A DNA stretch of 64,000 nt from Leptospira noumeaensis (GCF_004770765.1 NZ_RQFK01000026.1:868001-932000), one strand, 5' to 3'; counted from the stretch's first letter, positions 26,359-35,205 are shown. The notes: generated by a model not told the origin, from the sequence alone. Made by a program: numbers and translations.

Positions 26359-27855
26359 TTAAGGAAAGGGGGAAATTTGTAGAATCGAAGCCGTGGCAGC
26401 TTGGAAATGGGCAATGGCTACATGGTGATCGTACAATGCCTTAATTTCTCGAACGGCAGCTTCCGCACTTGTCTGTTCTCTAATATTCACGAACAAAAGT
26501 GTAGAGTCACCCAGTGCAAAACGTTCTCTTTCCATCTCTTCTAACTTTCTGGCTAATTCGACTTCATTCTGAGTAACAGCTACACGTTTTGCCGAAGCAA
26601 TCACCTCGGAAATGGAATCTTGGACTTCGGTTTTGATTTTGTCTTTTGAGAATTGTAATTCTTGATCGAGCTGGGCAATCTTTGCTTCTGCGGCACCGAT
26701 AAGTCCCCTCGGCCTTTTGGTTTGGATGGGAATGTTCAGGATGAGAGAGGCTTCGAGTTCCGGTTTTGCCTTTGTGACAGAACCTGGCCCAAAGTCTTGG
26801 GAACCTGCTACCACTAAATCCACTTGGGGTTTTAATGAATTGTATCCCATGTCTTGGTCAACGCGGACTTTGTCTCGTTTGAATTCGAAGTCTTGTAGTT
26901 CTGGTCTAAACTTCCAAGCAAGTTTGATACTTTTTTCCAATTCCATTTTTTTATAATCAATGGGTTTGGGAAATCCAATGGGTAATCTGTTCGTTGTGGG
27001 AAGGATTAAATTTCCATCCGGGGCACGTAGAAATAAAGATAAATCGATAGCAGCTTTTTGCATCTCTCGTTCTGCAGAAACAAATTGAGATTCTCTTTGT
27101 AAAATGGCGCGGTCATTTTCCGTTCCTTCCATTTTTGGAATATCACCTAACTTAATACGTTGCGTAATTTGATCTTGTCTGTTTTTCGCCATTGCTAACA
27201 AGTCTTTGTTGACTAAATATTCTTGGCCACTCGCAACCCACTTCCAATAACGTCTTGTTGCTTCTTTAGTGACTTCGATTTTTAATTTTTGAATGGAAAG
27301 TTCTGCTAATCTTCTATCAAGGTCTGCCTTTTTGATATCGGCTCTGTTTTTATCAATCTCTCGATTGCGCATCAGGGGAAAGATAGCACCCGCCCGAACT
27401 TCTCCATGATCGTTTGTTTCTCTCTTTCCATCATAAACAGGAAAGGTTCCGCGCCCAATCCGATAACCAGCGAAAAAGGAAGTTCCCCCAAGAGGTGTTG
27501 GTTTTTCAAATACGGCATCTGCAGCGTTGTTTGTATAATAACCCATTGGTTTTGTAGTTCCCATGGATTTAAATTGTAAATCAAAAGCACCTTCGGCTGC
27601 GAGATAGTTGTACTCTGCTTCCGTTAAAAGTTTTTCTGCGGCAAGGACTAAAGGATAAGATTTTTCTACGGATTTTAAAAGTTCACCTAACGTGAGAACC
27701 CCAGGTTGTTGGTTGATATAATCCTGAGAGTAAATGTTCGGGCCATGTAAAGATTCAAATGGATCACGTGTTGGGTCTGCCTCAATGACAAAGGCAAAAA
27801 ACATTCCGAAAGGACAAAGAAACGCGAGTAGGGCTCGATTTAGTCTACGAATCAT
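26359..27855 (-). CDS. TolC-family outer-membrane efflux protein
   Basis: The 498-residue product has a signal peptide (about 8-25) and two outer-membrane efflux repeats with long helices: GVLTLGELLKSVEKSYPLVLAAEKLL at the start, KEATRRYWKWVASGQEYLV in the middle and VEELARKLEEMERERFALGDSTLLFVNIREQ-type helices at the end. TolC trimers form the channel through the outer membrane and periplasm for type I secretion or drug efflux. The gene overlaps the HlyD-like gene by 4 bases (ATGA). With the ABC protein upstream it makes a complete three-part exporter layout. Confidence 0.93.
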   Translation of the reverse strand: MIRRLNRALLAFLCPFGMFFAFVIEADPTRDPFESLHGPNIYSQDYINQQPGVLTLGELLKSVEKSYPLVLAAEKLLTEAEYNYLAAEGAFDLQFKSMGTTKPMGYYTNNAADAVFEKPTPLGGTSFFAGYRIGRGTFPVYDGKRETNDHGEVRAGAIFPLMRNREIDKNRADIKKADLDRRLAELSIQKLKIEVTKEATRRYWKWVASGQEYLVNKDLLAMAKNRQDQITQRIKLGDIPKMEGTENDRAILQRESQFVSAEREMQKAAIDLSLFLRAPDGNLILPTTNRLPIGFPKPIDYKKMELEKSIKLAWKFRPELQDFEFKRDKVRVDQDMGYNSLKPQVDLVVAGSQDFGPGSVTKAKPELEASLILNIPIQTKRPRGLIGAAEAKIAQLDQELQFSKDKIKTEVQDSISEVIASAKRVAVTQNEVELARKLEEMERERFALGDSTLLFVNIREQTSAEAAVREIKALYDHHVAIAHFQAATASILQISPFP

Positions 27856-29189
27856 TTGACCTTATCCCCACTCCCATTTTCATCTAACAGTGATTTCATT
27901 TCAGGGTCATCCATTGGTAAATTTGGTGGAAAGTCGTTAAATCTTCTCCAGAGTTCGTAACCAACACTCACACGGTTGAGAAAAATCCAACCTTTGGCTC
28001 TTACACCTTGCCTGAGATAACGGCTAGAAGGCCATTTTCTATCATCTCTATCGGGAATGACAAGCACTCGGAAATTTCCAGAACCATTGTCAGTAATATC
28101 AACAAGTTTAACAGTTCCACCAAAAGTTCCCACAGCAGTTTCTGGCCAACCGCTGATTTGTAAAACAGGGTATCCTTGGAATTGTAATCGAACCTTTCGT
28201 CCTTCACCAACGAGCGGTATATCGTTGCCAGAGATAAAAAGTTCGACTGCTTTGTCTTCTGCATCGGGAACAAGGATGGCAACCCCGTCCCCTTCTTTTA
28301 CTTGTTGGGTGTCCGGGTTCACCAAAATTCGCATGATGGTTCCGTCTCTTGGTGCAAATATTTCTTGGGTTTCTTGCCTTGATAACCGGGCTTCTAATTT
28401 GGGAAGGTCTTCTAATACACGAGCCACTTCTGATTGTGCCGATGCTAAGGAAGCTCTTGCGTCATTGATAGATGCTTCTGCATCTTGGGCTACTTTTCCT
28501 GTATCGCTGTATAGTGCTCTTTCTTCTTTGATGGCTGCATCGTATGTGGCTTTGGCTCGGTCAAGTCCTGTTTCTGCATTTGTATGATCTAGTTCTGCAA
28601 GTTCTAATGTACGTTTAGAAGTGAGTCCTTTTTCCCATAATTGTTTTTGACGATCTAAATTGAGATTAGCGGTTTTTAAAGCAGCTTTTGCCGCATCAAC
28701 TGCTTGTTCGCTGGCACGTACTCGATCTTTTGCCATCATCCGTCTAGAGTCTGCCGCATCAACAGCACTACCTCGGGAAGAACGTAAACTAATGATCCGC
28801 GAACGAATGTTATCCTCTCTGGCTCTTGCGGCTTCTAATCTTTGTAAAAGTGCATTTTTTTCTTCTCGGATCCGATTGATAAAATTCGGATCGTTGTCAG
28901 AAATATCAATGATTGGATCTCCCTTTTTGACACGTGTTCCTTCATGTACATGCCATTTTACAACACGTCCACTGATGGGAGATTCGATGACCTGTTGGCG
29001 GTCGAGGGGAGCATAAGCAACCACCCTTCCAAATCCCATCGTAGTTTGTTGCCAAGGTACATATAATAAGATAAGAACACTCAGAAAGAAAATGATCGTA
29101 AGTAGATAAGCAAGGCTTTGTGCAGGCAATGCTGTTTGTACCAATCGATAGGAAGGTAAATTTTTATGAAGTTTCCATTTTTGTGACAT
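27852..29189 (-). CDS. HlyD-family membrane fusion protein
   Basis: In this 445-residue protein one membrane helix (about 28-46) is followed by a biotinyl-lipoyl half-motif (VIESPISGRVVKWHVHEGTRVKKGDPIIDI). A long coiled-coil hairpin (about 110-270, rich in Ala/Glu/Arg) comes next, then the second lipoyl half (IFAPRDGTIMRILV) and a beta-barrel with PRDGTIMR. It bridges an inner-membrane pump and TolC. It lies 21 bases after the ABC gene and overlaps the tolC-like gene. Signal and length fit type I secretion adaptors. Confidence 0.93.
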   Translation of the reverse strand: MSQKWKLHKNLPSYRLVQTALPAQSLAYLLTIIFFLSVLILLYVPWQQTTMGFGRVVAYAPLDRQQVIESPISGRVVKWHVHEGTRVKKGDPIIDISDNDPNFINRIREEKNALLQRLEAARAREDNIRSRIISLRSSRGSAVDAADSRRMMAKDRVRASEQAVDAAKAALKTANLNLDRQKQLWEKGLTSKRTLELAELDHTNAETGLDRAKATYDAAIKEERALYSDTGKVAQDAEASINDARASLASAQSEVARVLEDLPKLEARLSRQETQEIFAPRDGTIMRILVNPDTQQVKEGDGVAILVPDAEDKAVELFISGNDIPLVGEGRKVRLQFQGYPVLQISGWPETAVGTFGGTVKLVDITDNGSGNFRVLVIPDRDDRKWPSSRYLRQGVRAKGWIFLNRVSVGYELWRRFNDFPPNLPMDDPEMKSLLDENGSGDKVK

Positions 29190-29210
29190 ATCAGTTTTTA
29201 TAAACCAAAC

Positions 29211-31439
29211 TTAAGAGTTTACCTTTAAGGAATGGGAATCGTTTTCCAATCGTAAAATCTGATCCATTTGTGAAAGGAGATTTGGAGATTTAGAAACGAC
29301 AAGTAGAGTCCAGTTCCTATTTTTCTGCAACAAAACTTTGAGACATGCAGTCAGTAGATGCGGAGGCAAAAGATCTAAGTTTCCATCAATTAACAAAAGT
29401 TTTGGTTTTCCAAGAATTGCCCGAGCGATAGAAATCACGGTGGTTTGGATCGTATCAAAGGGATGACCAAATGTTAAAAGTGGAGTGTGGATTCCATTGG
29501 GAAGGGATTGGATGGTTTCCCAAATTCCTAATTCTTCTAAAAGTTGTCTGATTTCTATCAGAGAAATTTCTTCCCTACCCACGCGAATGTTTTCCAGAAT
29601 ACTTCCTTCAAAAATTTCATTTCCACGAATGAGAAAAGTAAAGGAATGAATCTGTTCTTTAGAAACTTCGTGAATGTTTTGGTGGTTGTATTCCACAATT
29701 CCCGATGTTGGTGTTCGCATTCCACAGATCAGATCCAATAATATATGTGCGTCATAAGGAGTGTTGGAAGTGATTCCAATGGATTTGCCAGCTGGTAATT
29801 TTAAATCAAATCGGTTGAAAATTTTGTGACCATTCGTGAGAGAATAATGGATTCCAGAAAGTTGCACTTGGATTGGCCCTTCCGGAATTTCAAATTCTAC
29901 CGTTTTGACTGGAATTGTTGGTAAGTGAAATACGGAATTGATTTTGTCAACAGCAGCAATCAAACTATAAAAACTATCCAATTGTTTTCCAAATTTAGAA
30001 ATATCGCTCAGAACTTTTGCAATGACAAGTTCTGCAGCAACAAGTTGTCCAATCGTAAGTTGTCTGTGGATTACTAGATATCCACCTAATCCGAGTACAA
30101 TGGCGCTGGCGAGGGCTTGGATCCCAACAAGACCGATGATTTGGCGGATATAGTTAAAAAAGTATTTTTTTCTAGCGTACAAATAATCCCGGATAAAGGA
30201 ATCAGCTTTGTCTAAGGCAAAGTTGGAACCAAATGTAGAATGAAAGAGGGCGGAATGTCGGGATATTTCTTCCAACCATGCAGCTACTTTGTATTTTTCT
30301 TTCGAGATTTTGATATAGTTTTCTGCGGCTGGTTTTCCTAATCGATACGTAACCCAATACCCGCCAATGAACAAAATGAGAAAAGAAAATACGATAAAGA
30401 TAGGGTGATAAAAAGAAATCAGAACAAAACCAATGACGGTAGTTAAAACGACAGATAAACCATCAACTAATAAGGAATGAATGGATTTTTGAATGGTCAT
30501 TGTATCAAAAAAACGATTCACAAGTTCTGGGTTGTGGTGTTTGTCCAAAACATCTTGCCTTATTTTTGGAAATTTGACAGCGAACTCTGTAGCGATTCTT
30601 ACAAACACACGTCTTTGTAAGATTTCCACAACGTAGATTTGAATGGTTTGCATGGCGCCCGCAAAACCTAGAAAAAATACAACTAACAATGTTAATATGA
30701 TGACTGGTTGGATTAAAACTCCAAAGGCAACAATATTAACAAGTGAGGAAGTTGCAACAGGTACAACTAAAGATAAAATTCCAATTCCAATTCCGTAAAT
30801 AAATACAATCCAAACATCTTTAGATTCCATTCGGATCAAATGGGAAATTTGTTTTAATGCATTTTTGACAGCGGAGTAAGAACCTGTGGTTTCTTTGTTT
30901 GTTGAGAATGGAAAGGTTGGTTCGGCAATGATCCAATCCACAGAATCTTTGTTTGATTTGATTCCGATGAATTTCATTAATTCTTTTTCAGAATACCATT
31001 CACCTTCATTGTCAAATCCATGTAGAGGTTTTACTAAATAGGAAGAAGTTTGGTAACTGATGATTGCGTAAAATTCAGATAAGTTATGATCCTCACTCGG
31101 AATTTGAAAAACAAACGGTGAGTCTTGCGAGATGAAAGATTTTATGTCTTGTAAGGTTTTTTGGACGATATTAAGGCGGATTTGGTATTGGTGTGATGCC
31201 GCAAAAAGAAAATCATAAAAATTCTGATTGGAAAGGATTCTATATTTACTTCTAAGAGAGCGAAATCCTTCTATAATTTGGCTTGGGACAGAATGGATGT
31301 GCAAAGACTCAGATAAAAAGTCTAAAACGGATTTTGCCAAATCTTCATGGGAAAAAAGTCTTGGATCAAAACTTTCTTCTTTTGCCTTGAAGAGTTGGTG
31401 TTTTAAATGAAATACCAACAAACGTAAAAATTTTAACAT
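29211..31439 (-). CDS. ABC exporter with degenerate ATPase domain (type I secretion-like)
   Basis: A 742-residue ABC-exporter layout. Residues about 1-190 resemble a C39-like peptidase region without an obvious catalytic Cys. A six-helix transmembrane domain covers about 205-490, and an ATPase-like domain about 520-735. In the last, the Walker A site (about 555-565) reads GITSNTPYDAH and has no GK[ST]; the LSGGQ signature is replaced by GHPFDTIQTT (about 658-667); Walker B ends LLLIDG with no Glu; the H-loop has Ser instead of His (VVSKS). Yet the frame is intact and the HlyD and TolC partners follow. It is either a pump driven by something else, a regulatory or dimer partner of an active ABC protein, or a recently freed relic. 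Confidence 0.85.
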   Translation of the reverse strand: MLKFLRLLVFHLKHQLFKAKEESFDPRLFSHEDLAKSVLDFLSESLHIHSVPSQIIEGFRSLRSKYRILSNQNFYDFLFAASHQYQIRLNIVQKTLQDIKSFISQDSPFVFQIPSEDHNLSEFYAIISYQTSSYLVKPLHGFDNEGEWYSEKELMKFIGIKSNKDSVDWIIAEPTFPFSTNKETTGSYSAVKNALKQISHLIRMESKDVWIVFIYGIGIGILSLVVPVATSSLVNIVAFGVLIQPVIILTLLVVFFLGFAGAMQTIQIYVVEILQRRVFVRIATEFAVKFPKIRQDVLDKHHNPELVNRFFDTMTIQKSIHSLLVDGLSVVLTTVIGFVLISFYHPIFIVFSFLILFIGGYWVTYRLGKPAAENYIKISKEKYKVAAWLEEISRHSALFHSTFGSNFALDKADSFIRDYLYARKKYFFNYIRQIIGLVGIQALASAIVLGLGGYLVIHRQLTIGQLVAAELVIAKVLSDISKFGKQLDSFYSLIAAVDKINSVFHLPTIPVKTVEFEIPEGPIQVQLSGIHYSLTNGHKIFNRFDLKLPAGKSIGITSNTPYDAHILLDLICGMRTPTSGIVEYNHQNIHEVSKEQIHSFTFLIRGNEIFEGSILENIRVGREEISLIEIRQLLEELGIWETIQSLPNGIHTPLLTFGHPFDTIQTTVISIARAILGKPKLLLIDGNLDLLPPHLLTACLKVLLQKNRNWTLLVVSKSPNLLSQMDQILRLENDSHSLKVNS

Positions 31440-31516
31440 GTGAATTGCGATTCGATCCTTAGACTACACTTGACAAAACTTTGTTCTAGATTTTCTATTT
31501 TCAACCAGAGGTTCCT

Positions 31517-32122
31517 ATGAAAATTTTTTATTCCATTTTGGTACTAATCGCACTCAATTTTTCCACCGGACTGATTGCACAAGAAAACTGCACATACGAA
31601 TATGATCCATCCCAAACCTCATTAGAGTGGACAGCGTTCAAATTTACAGAGAAAACAGGTGTTAAAGGCAAGTTTGATTCCATTAAGGTAACTGGCAAAC
31701 AAAAAGACAAATCAAAGTTTGGTGCAGTAAAATCGATTCAATTCCAAATTGATTCTTCTACTGTTAATTCGGGAGTTCCTGATCGGGATGGAAAAATTAA
31801 AAAATTCTTTTTTGGATCTGTGAAAGGAAATGGAAAAATCTCTGGATCCTTTTCTGACATTAGCACAGGGGAAACCGGAACTGCAAAACTAAACTTACGA
31901 TTCGGAAATTCAAAAACGTCAGTGCCTGTCAATTTTGTTTGGAAAGATCATGTTCTCGAAGTGACTGGTACGGTTGATGTTGTGGCACTAGGATTACAAT
32001 CGGGACTTAGTAAATTAAATGCTGAATGCAATGATTTACACAAAGGGTCTGATGGATTGAGTAAACTCTGGCCTACTGTTGACGTAAAGGTTGTATCAAC
32101 CATAAAGAAAGTTTGTAAATAA
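31517..32122 (+). CDS. YceI-like periplasmic protein (copy 1)
   Basis: The 201-residue product has a signal peptide (about 1-21, ending LIAQ). The rest is a lipocalin-like YceI domain: YDPSQTSLEWTAFKFTEKTGVKGKF, then strands with SIQFQIDSSTVNSG and KNDHVLEVTGTVDV-like KDHVLEVTGTVDV. YceI proteins bind isoprenoid-type lipids such as polyprenyl pyrophosphate or quinone. Four Cys are present. A second YceI gene lies at 45794. It is preceded by the divergent exporter and followed by a perfect 10-bp hairpin. Confidence 0.88.
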   Translation: MKIFYSILVLIALNFSTGLIAQENCTYEYDPSQTSLEWTAFKFTEKTGVKGKFDSIKVTGKQKDKSKFGAVKSIQFQIDSSTVNSGVPDRDGKIKKFFFGSVKGNGKISGSFSDISTGETGTAKLNLRFGNSKTSVPVNFVWKDHVLEVTGTVDVVALGLQSGLSKLNAECNDLHKGSDGLSKLWPTVDVKVVSTIKKVCK

Positions 32123-32131
32123 AAATTGATG

Positions 32132-32165
32132 CCAAATCGTTTTTGGAAATTTCCGAACGATTTGG
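32132..32165 (+). terminator. Terminator-like hairpin after YceI gene
   Basis: CCAAATCGTT (32132-32141) pairs perfectly with AACGATTTGG (32156-32165) around a 14-base loop, 10 bases after the stop. There is only a weak T-rich tail, so it may act as a terminator or RNA stabiliser. Confidence 0.5.
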
Positions 32166-32254
32166 TAGTTACATATTTTGTTCCCATGATTACGTTTGAT
32201 TCATAAATCGCTACTGCAGAATGATTCACGAATCGTTTCTTTGGAAAAGGTGAG

Positions 32255-32653
32255 TTGCCCGAATTGAGTCAAGAGATCGAAACATATAATCAATCCCAAT
32301 CACCAACAGATAAGGAAATTTGTGATCTTCTGTATCAGGAAATCAATTTATACTTACCGAAAGCAGAAAAGAAAATTTGGCATGCACATCCCGTTTGGTT
32401 TTTGGATGGGAATCCTATTGTTGGTTATAGTAAATTAAAAACTTGTATTCGTCTTCTGTTTTGGAGTGGCCAAAGTTTTGAAGAAGAGGGACTAGAACCA
32501 GAAGGAAGTTTTAAAGCAGCAGAAGCCCGATATACGGAGGTGAGTCAAATTAAGAAAAAAGATCTGAAACGTTGGCTTAGCCAGGCTAAAAAAATCCAAT
32601 GGGACTATAAAAATATTGTAAAACGAAAAGGTGTGTTGGAACGATTGAAGTAA
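32255..32653 (+). CDS. DUF1801 protein
   Basis: The 132-residue product fits the DUF1801 family: LPKAEKKIWHAHPVWFLDGNPIVGYSKLKTCIRLLFWSG, the later SFKAAEARY and the Lys-rich tail DLKRWLSQAKKIQWDYKNIVKRKG. The fold is small and cytoplasmic; its function is unproven. The start is a TTG preceded by AAGGTGAG. It is a single-gene unit. Confidence 0.85.
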   Translation: MPELSQEIETYNQSQSPTDKEICDLLYQEINLYLPKAEKKIWHAHPVWFLDGNPIVGYSKLKTCIRLLFWSGQSFEEEGLEPEGSFKAAEARYTEVSQIKKKDLKRWLSQAKKIQWDYKNIVKRKGVLERLK

Positions 32654-32754
32654 CAATCATAAATTTTATTGTATGGCGTTTATACGCATTACGCATATGA
32701 GAATCTGAATGAAAACTGAGATATAAAAGTCTAATACTATATTGCGAATACGAG

Positions 32755-32843
32755 CTATTCGTATATAAGTATTCGGATGAAATATGCGAATATATTTCTA
32801 GGCAGTGGCTATACGCTATTCGAATATAAATATTCAAATGAAA
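32755..32843 (+). repeat. Imperfect 28-bp direct duplication before the acetyltransferase gene
   Basis: Copies at 32755-32782 and 32816-32843 begin CTATTCG and end ATGAAA, agree at 24 of 28 positions and lie 61 bases apart. They cover the leader of the acetyltransferase gene. The first copy supplies the false ATG at 32777; the duplication may affect expression or be a relic of slippage. Confidence 0.6.
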
Positions 32844-32851
32844 GAAGTAAT

Positions 32852-33301
32852 ATGGAAAATGTAGAAATTAAAAAACTATCCACTGCTGACTTAAACCAAT
32901 TTATTGAACTCGTTCGAGTTTTTGAAGATGTCTTTGAAATGAAAAACTTTCAAATGCCAAATCAAAACTACCTTCAATCTCTTTTATCGCGGGATGATTT
33001 TTTTGTTTTTGTTTCTATCTCTCAGAATCAAGTGATTGGTGGTTTGACTGCATATACACTTCGTCAATATTATTCTGAAAAACCTTTAGTTTACATTTTT
33101 GACCTAGCTGTCCTTACCAAATACCAACGCCAAGGAATTGGCAAATCACTAATCGAAGAGATTAATGTTTATTGTAAAAAAATGGGAGCCGAAGAAGTGT
33201 TTGTCCAAGCAGATTTGGTGGATGATTATGCTTTGGATTTTTATAGAGCAACGGGAGGATTACCAGAGGAGGTAATTCATTTTACGTATCCGTTGAATTA
33301 A
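32852..33301 (+). CDS. AAC(3)-I-like GNAT acetyltransferase
   Basis: The 149-residue GNAT protein has the acetyl-CoA loop YQRQGIGKSL and, over FDLAVLTKYQRQGIGK plus EVFVQADLVDDYALDFYRATG, the pattern of the aminoglycoside 3-N-acetyltransferase I group. The start is the ATG at 32852 because residues before it (frame from 32777) are leader repeat. Function on aminoglycosides is inference from family resemblance; many relatives act on other amines. It is in the accessory region and is A+T-rich. Confidence 0.8.
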   Translation: MENVEIKKLSTADLNQFIELVRVFEDVFEMKNFQMPNQNYLQSLLSRDDFFVFVSISQNQVIGGLTAYTLRQYYSEKPLVYIFDLAVLTKYQRQGIGKSLIEEINVYCKKMGAEEVFVQADLVDDYALDFYRATGGLPEEVIHFTYPLN

Positions 33302-33606
33302 GTTGGGAAATAGATAAGATTTGGGTTTCGGTGAATTCGAACGATAGAATCTAAATAGAAAAACTATCGCTTCTATACAAATAACGAATTAAAGTCAATT
33401 TTTAAAAAAGTTTAATATAATAAACGAATAGCATATAATTGCCGCTTATCGGAATTTAATTGTGTTGCGTGTATTTGCACAAAGTTTATTTTAATTTGAC
33501 AACTATTGTTTAGTTCTTTTGAGAATAAACTTTTCGATTAAGGGAAAGAATTTACCTTAATGAATCACTTCAAAGTAATTTTTCTACGTAAAAAAACAAG
33601 TTCCCA

Positions 33607-33737
33607 CGCCAGCGATAGTAGCGGAAATCCTTTCCATATTAATTATTATTTCGATCTACAAACAAATCGGAAAGATTGGAGCGGATAGCGCGGTCGTTAT
33701 ATAATCTAATTTCAATCGACTAACGGATTCGAGGCGC
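33607..33737. repeat. 131-bp structured repeat, copy A
   Basis: This element matches 40930-41060 in direct orientation. There are three conserved blocks: 33607-33635 (28 of 29 identical, starting CGCCAGCGATAG), 33666-33696 (31 of 31, containing GGAGCGGATAGCGCGGTCG) and 33715-33737 (21 of 23, ending ATTCGAGGCGC). Both copies are exactly 131 bp although the linkers differ. The ends (CGCC and GGCG) are complementary and inner arms partly pair (CCTTTCC with GGAAAG), so it can fold. It lies in a gene-free stretch (33302-33764), which otherwise shows nothing coding. Confidence 0.7.
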
Positions 33738-33764
33738 ACAGAAAATTAAACGATTTTGAAATTT

Positions 33765-34181
33765 TTACATCGGAGGCATCTTTTCAAATTTTGATACTGC
33801 TGGATTCAGATGGTCCCAGCTTAATCCCTTTATCGTATATGTTACGGCCTGTGGTTTGTAGAGATTTGGATCATTGAGACTTGCAGCATGGATGGTAAAT
33901 AGTTCGGGCATGGCGGCGAAGGTCATGTAGACAGGTGAACCACATTTTGGACAAAAGCTACTGGTTTTGGTATTTCCGCTATCACCCACCATATCAAAGT
34001 TAGCTGTTTTTCCTTCCAGACTCACAGATTTCCGAGATGGAAATGTGAGATAGGATCCATGTCCTGTTCCGCTCATACGCTGACAGTCGCGGCATTGGCA
34101 ATCGTTCATAAAAATAGGTTCTTCTGTGATTTTATATCGAATGTTTCCGCAAGCACATCCACCGTTATAAATTTGATTCAT
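33765..34181 (-). CDS. GFA/CENP-V family zinc protein
   Basis: About 138 residues from the ATG at 34181, which has GGAGGA 5 bases upstream (an ATG at 34214 would add 11 residues). It has the GFA pattern of Cys ligands: CACG near the N-terminus, CQCRDCQRMSG and FCPKCG. These bind zinc in the Mss4-like fold first named for glutathione-dependent formaldehyde-activating enzyme; most members have no proven activity. It lies 56 bases after the SRPBCC gene on the same strand. Confidence 0.88.
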   Translation of the reverse strand: MNQIYNGGCACGNIRYKITEEPIFMNDCQCRDCQRMSGTGHGSYLTFPSRKSVSLEGKTANFDMVGDSGNTKTSSFCPKCGSPVYMTFAAMPELFTIHAASLNDPNLYKPQAVTYTIKGLSWDHLNPAVSKFEKMPPM

Positions 34182-34236
34182 ATCATCCTCCACGCTTTGA
34201 TTCGAATTTGCCAAGAATCATCTTTAAATTAATTTA

Positions 34237-34710
34237 TTAAGAAATTGAAATATAACCTGCTAACGGTCGGCCCGATTCCAAAAATGTTTTGAGATTCGAA
34301 AGAACACTTGGCCAACCACTAGAAATACCTTTTAACATCTGTGGGTCAAGATCCTCATGTGTGACAACCAAACGAACAAGTCCATCGGCATATGCTTCTA
34401 TATCAAATGTAACTCGGGAGTGTTTTGATTCATCATTGAATTCTGTTGGTCTTGACCAAGATAAAACTAATTTCTGTGGAGGTGTGATTTCCAAAACTTT
34501 ACCGATGATATCGATTGTTTTTTCATCATCCATCTTTACATGTTTCCATTCAGAGCCAACCTTCCATTCGGATACATTGATATGAGCCGGGTTTTTTGAT
34601 AATGGATCAGACCAGTATTTACTTGTAATTTCTGGATCAATGATTGCATTCCATACCTTCTCAGGTGTGCTGAGTATATAAGTAACATAAACAAAGTTAT
34701 GTGGTTCCAT
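34237..34710 (-). CDS. SRPBCC/AHSA1-like protein
   Basis: The 157-residue protein has the AHSA1-type START fold: FVYVTYILSTPEKVWNAIIDPEITSKYW at the N-terminus and the strand HVKMDDEKTIDIIGKVLEITPPQKLVLSW, ending with a GWPSVLSNLKTFLESG helix. Such proteins bind hydrophobic ligands and often accompany an ArsR repressor, as here: the ATG overlaps the ArsR gene by 14 bases. Ligand unknown. Confidence 0.9.
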   Translation of the reverse strand: MEPHNFVYVTYILSTPEKVWNAIIDPEITSKYWSDPLSKNPAHINVSEWKVGSEWKHVKMDDEKTIDIIGKVLEITPPQKLVLSWSRPTEFNDESKHSRVTFDIEAYADGLVRLVVTHEDLDPQMLKGISSGWPSVLSNLKTFLESGRPLAGYISIS

Positions 34711-35041
34711 GGTTCTCTCCTTCGAGTTCTGTTTTTAAGTCGTGTAAAAAACCTAAGCGGTTTTGTTCAAATTTTCTAACCCAACGCGCATAAACTTCGT
34801 AAATTGGCACAGGGTTGATAAAGTGAAGTTTTTCTCGACCTCTCCAAACAACTGTTACCAGGTTTGCTTTGATAAGAATTTCTATGTGTTGGGTTGCCGA
34901 TTGCCTTTGCATGTCAAGTTGTTCGCAGAGTGACGAAAGTGTTTGGCCATTGTTGGCATATAAAAGATCCAAAACCTTTCTGCGATTTGGGTCTGCCATT
35001 GCCTTAAAAACATGATCAGCTCCCTCCACTTCTTTGGGCAT
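34697..35041 (-). CDS. ArsR-family transcriptional repressor
   Basis: With the ATG at 35041 the protein has about 114 residues and a winged-helix domain: HVFKAMADPNRRKVLDLLY, SLCEQLDMQRQSATQHIEIL (recognition helix) and the wing VVWRGREKLHFINPVPI. No ArsR metal-binding Cys motif in helix 3, so it probably senses a small ligand, likely with the neighbouring SRPBCC protein. The longer frame from 35071 would start inside the operator and is unlikely. The promoter predicted upstream would start transcription at this ATG. Confidence 0.9.
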   Translation of the reverse strand: MPKEVEGADHVFKAMADPNRRKVLDLLYANNGQTLSSLCEQLDMQRQSATQHIEILIKANLVTVVWRGREKLHFINPVPIYEVYARWVRKFEQNRLGFLHDLKTELEGENHGTT

Positions 35042-35048
35042 ATTCGAT

Positions 35049-35076
35049 ATTATGCAGGTATTTACCTGCATGTCAA
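35049..35076 (-). promoter_or_regulatory. arsR promoter with operator between -35 and -10
   Basis: On the minus strand a perfect -35 TTGACA (35076-35071) and a -10 CATAAT (35054-35049) are 16 bases apart. Overlapping the spacer is a near-perfect inverted repeat ATGCAGGTA-TT-TACCTGCAT at 35052-35071, where a bound repressor would block polymerase. Seven bases separate the -10 from the ATG at 35041, so the transcript would be leaderless. Autorepression by the ArsR protein is the likely use. Confidence 0.7.
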
Positions 35077-35198
35077 GAATAAAATGTGCTTAAAAGAAAG
35101 AGATTTGTGGTTGGTTTCGAATTTTTTTTCTACGGAAAGTGGGTTCTCGGAATTTTGGAGGAGGGGAATGTGGTTAAACGAAACGCGAATATTTGCTT

Positions 35199-35205
35199 GT
35201 TATGC
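35199..35205 (+). other. Lone R'-like core, possible start of cassette array
   Basis: GTTATGC followed by GAAAG is identical over 14 bases (from TTGTTATG) to the end of the site at 36783-36843. It sits 93 bases before the first cassette-like gene. No matching R'' partner is visible upstream, so it would be an attachment site or a decayed attC. Confidence 0.4.

Noticed and set aside
28057..28587. 176-codon forward frame opposite the HlyD gene
   Set aside because: Mirror of the coiled-coil coding sequence, Ser/Ala-rich, no recognisable family.
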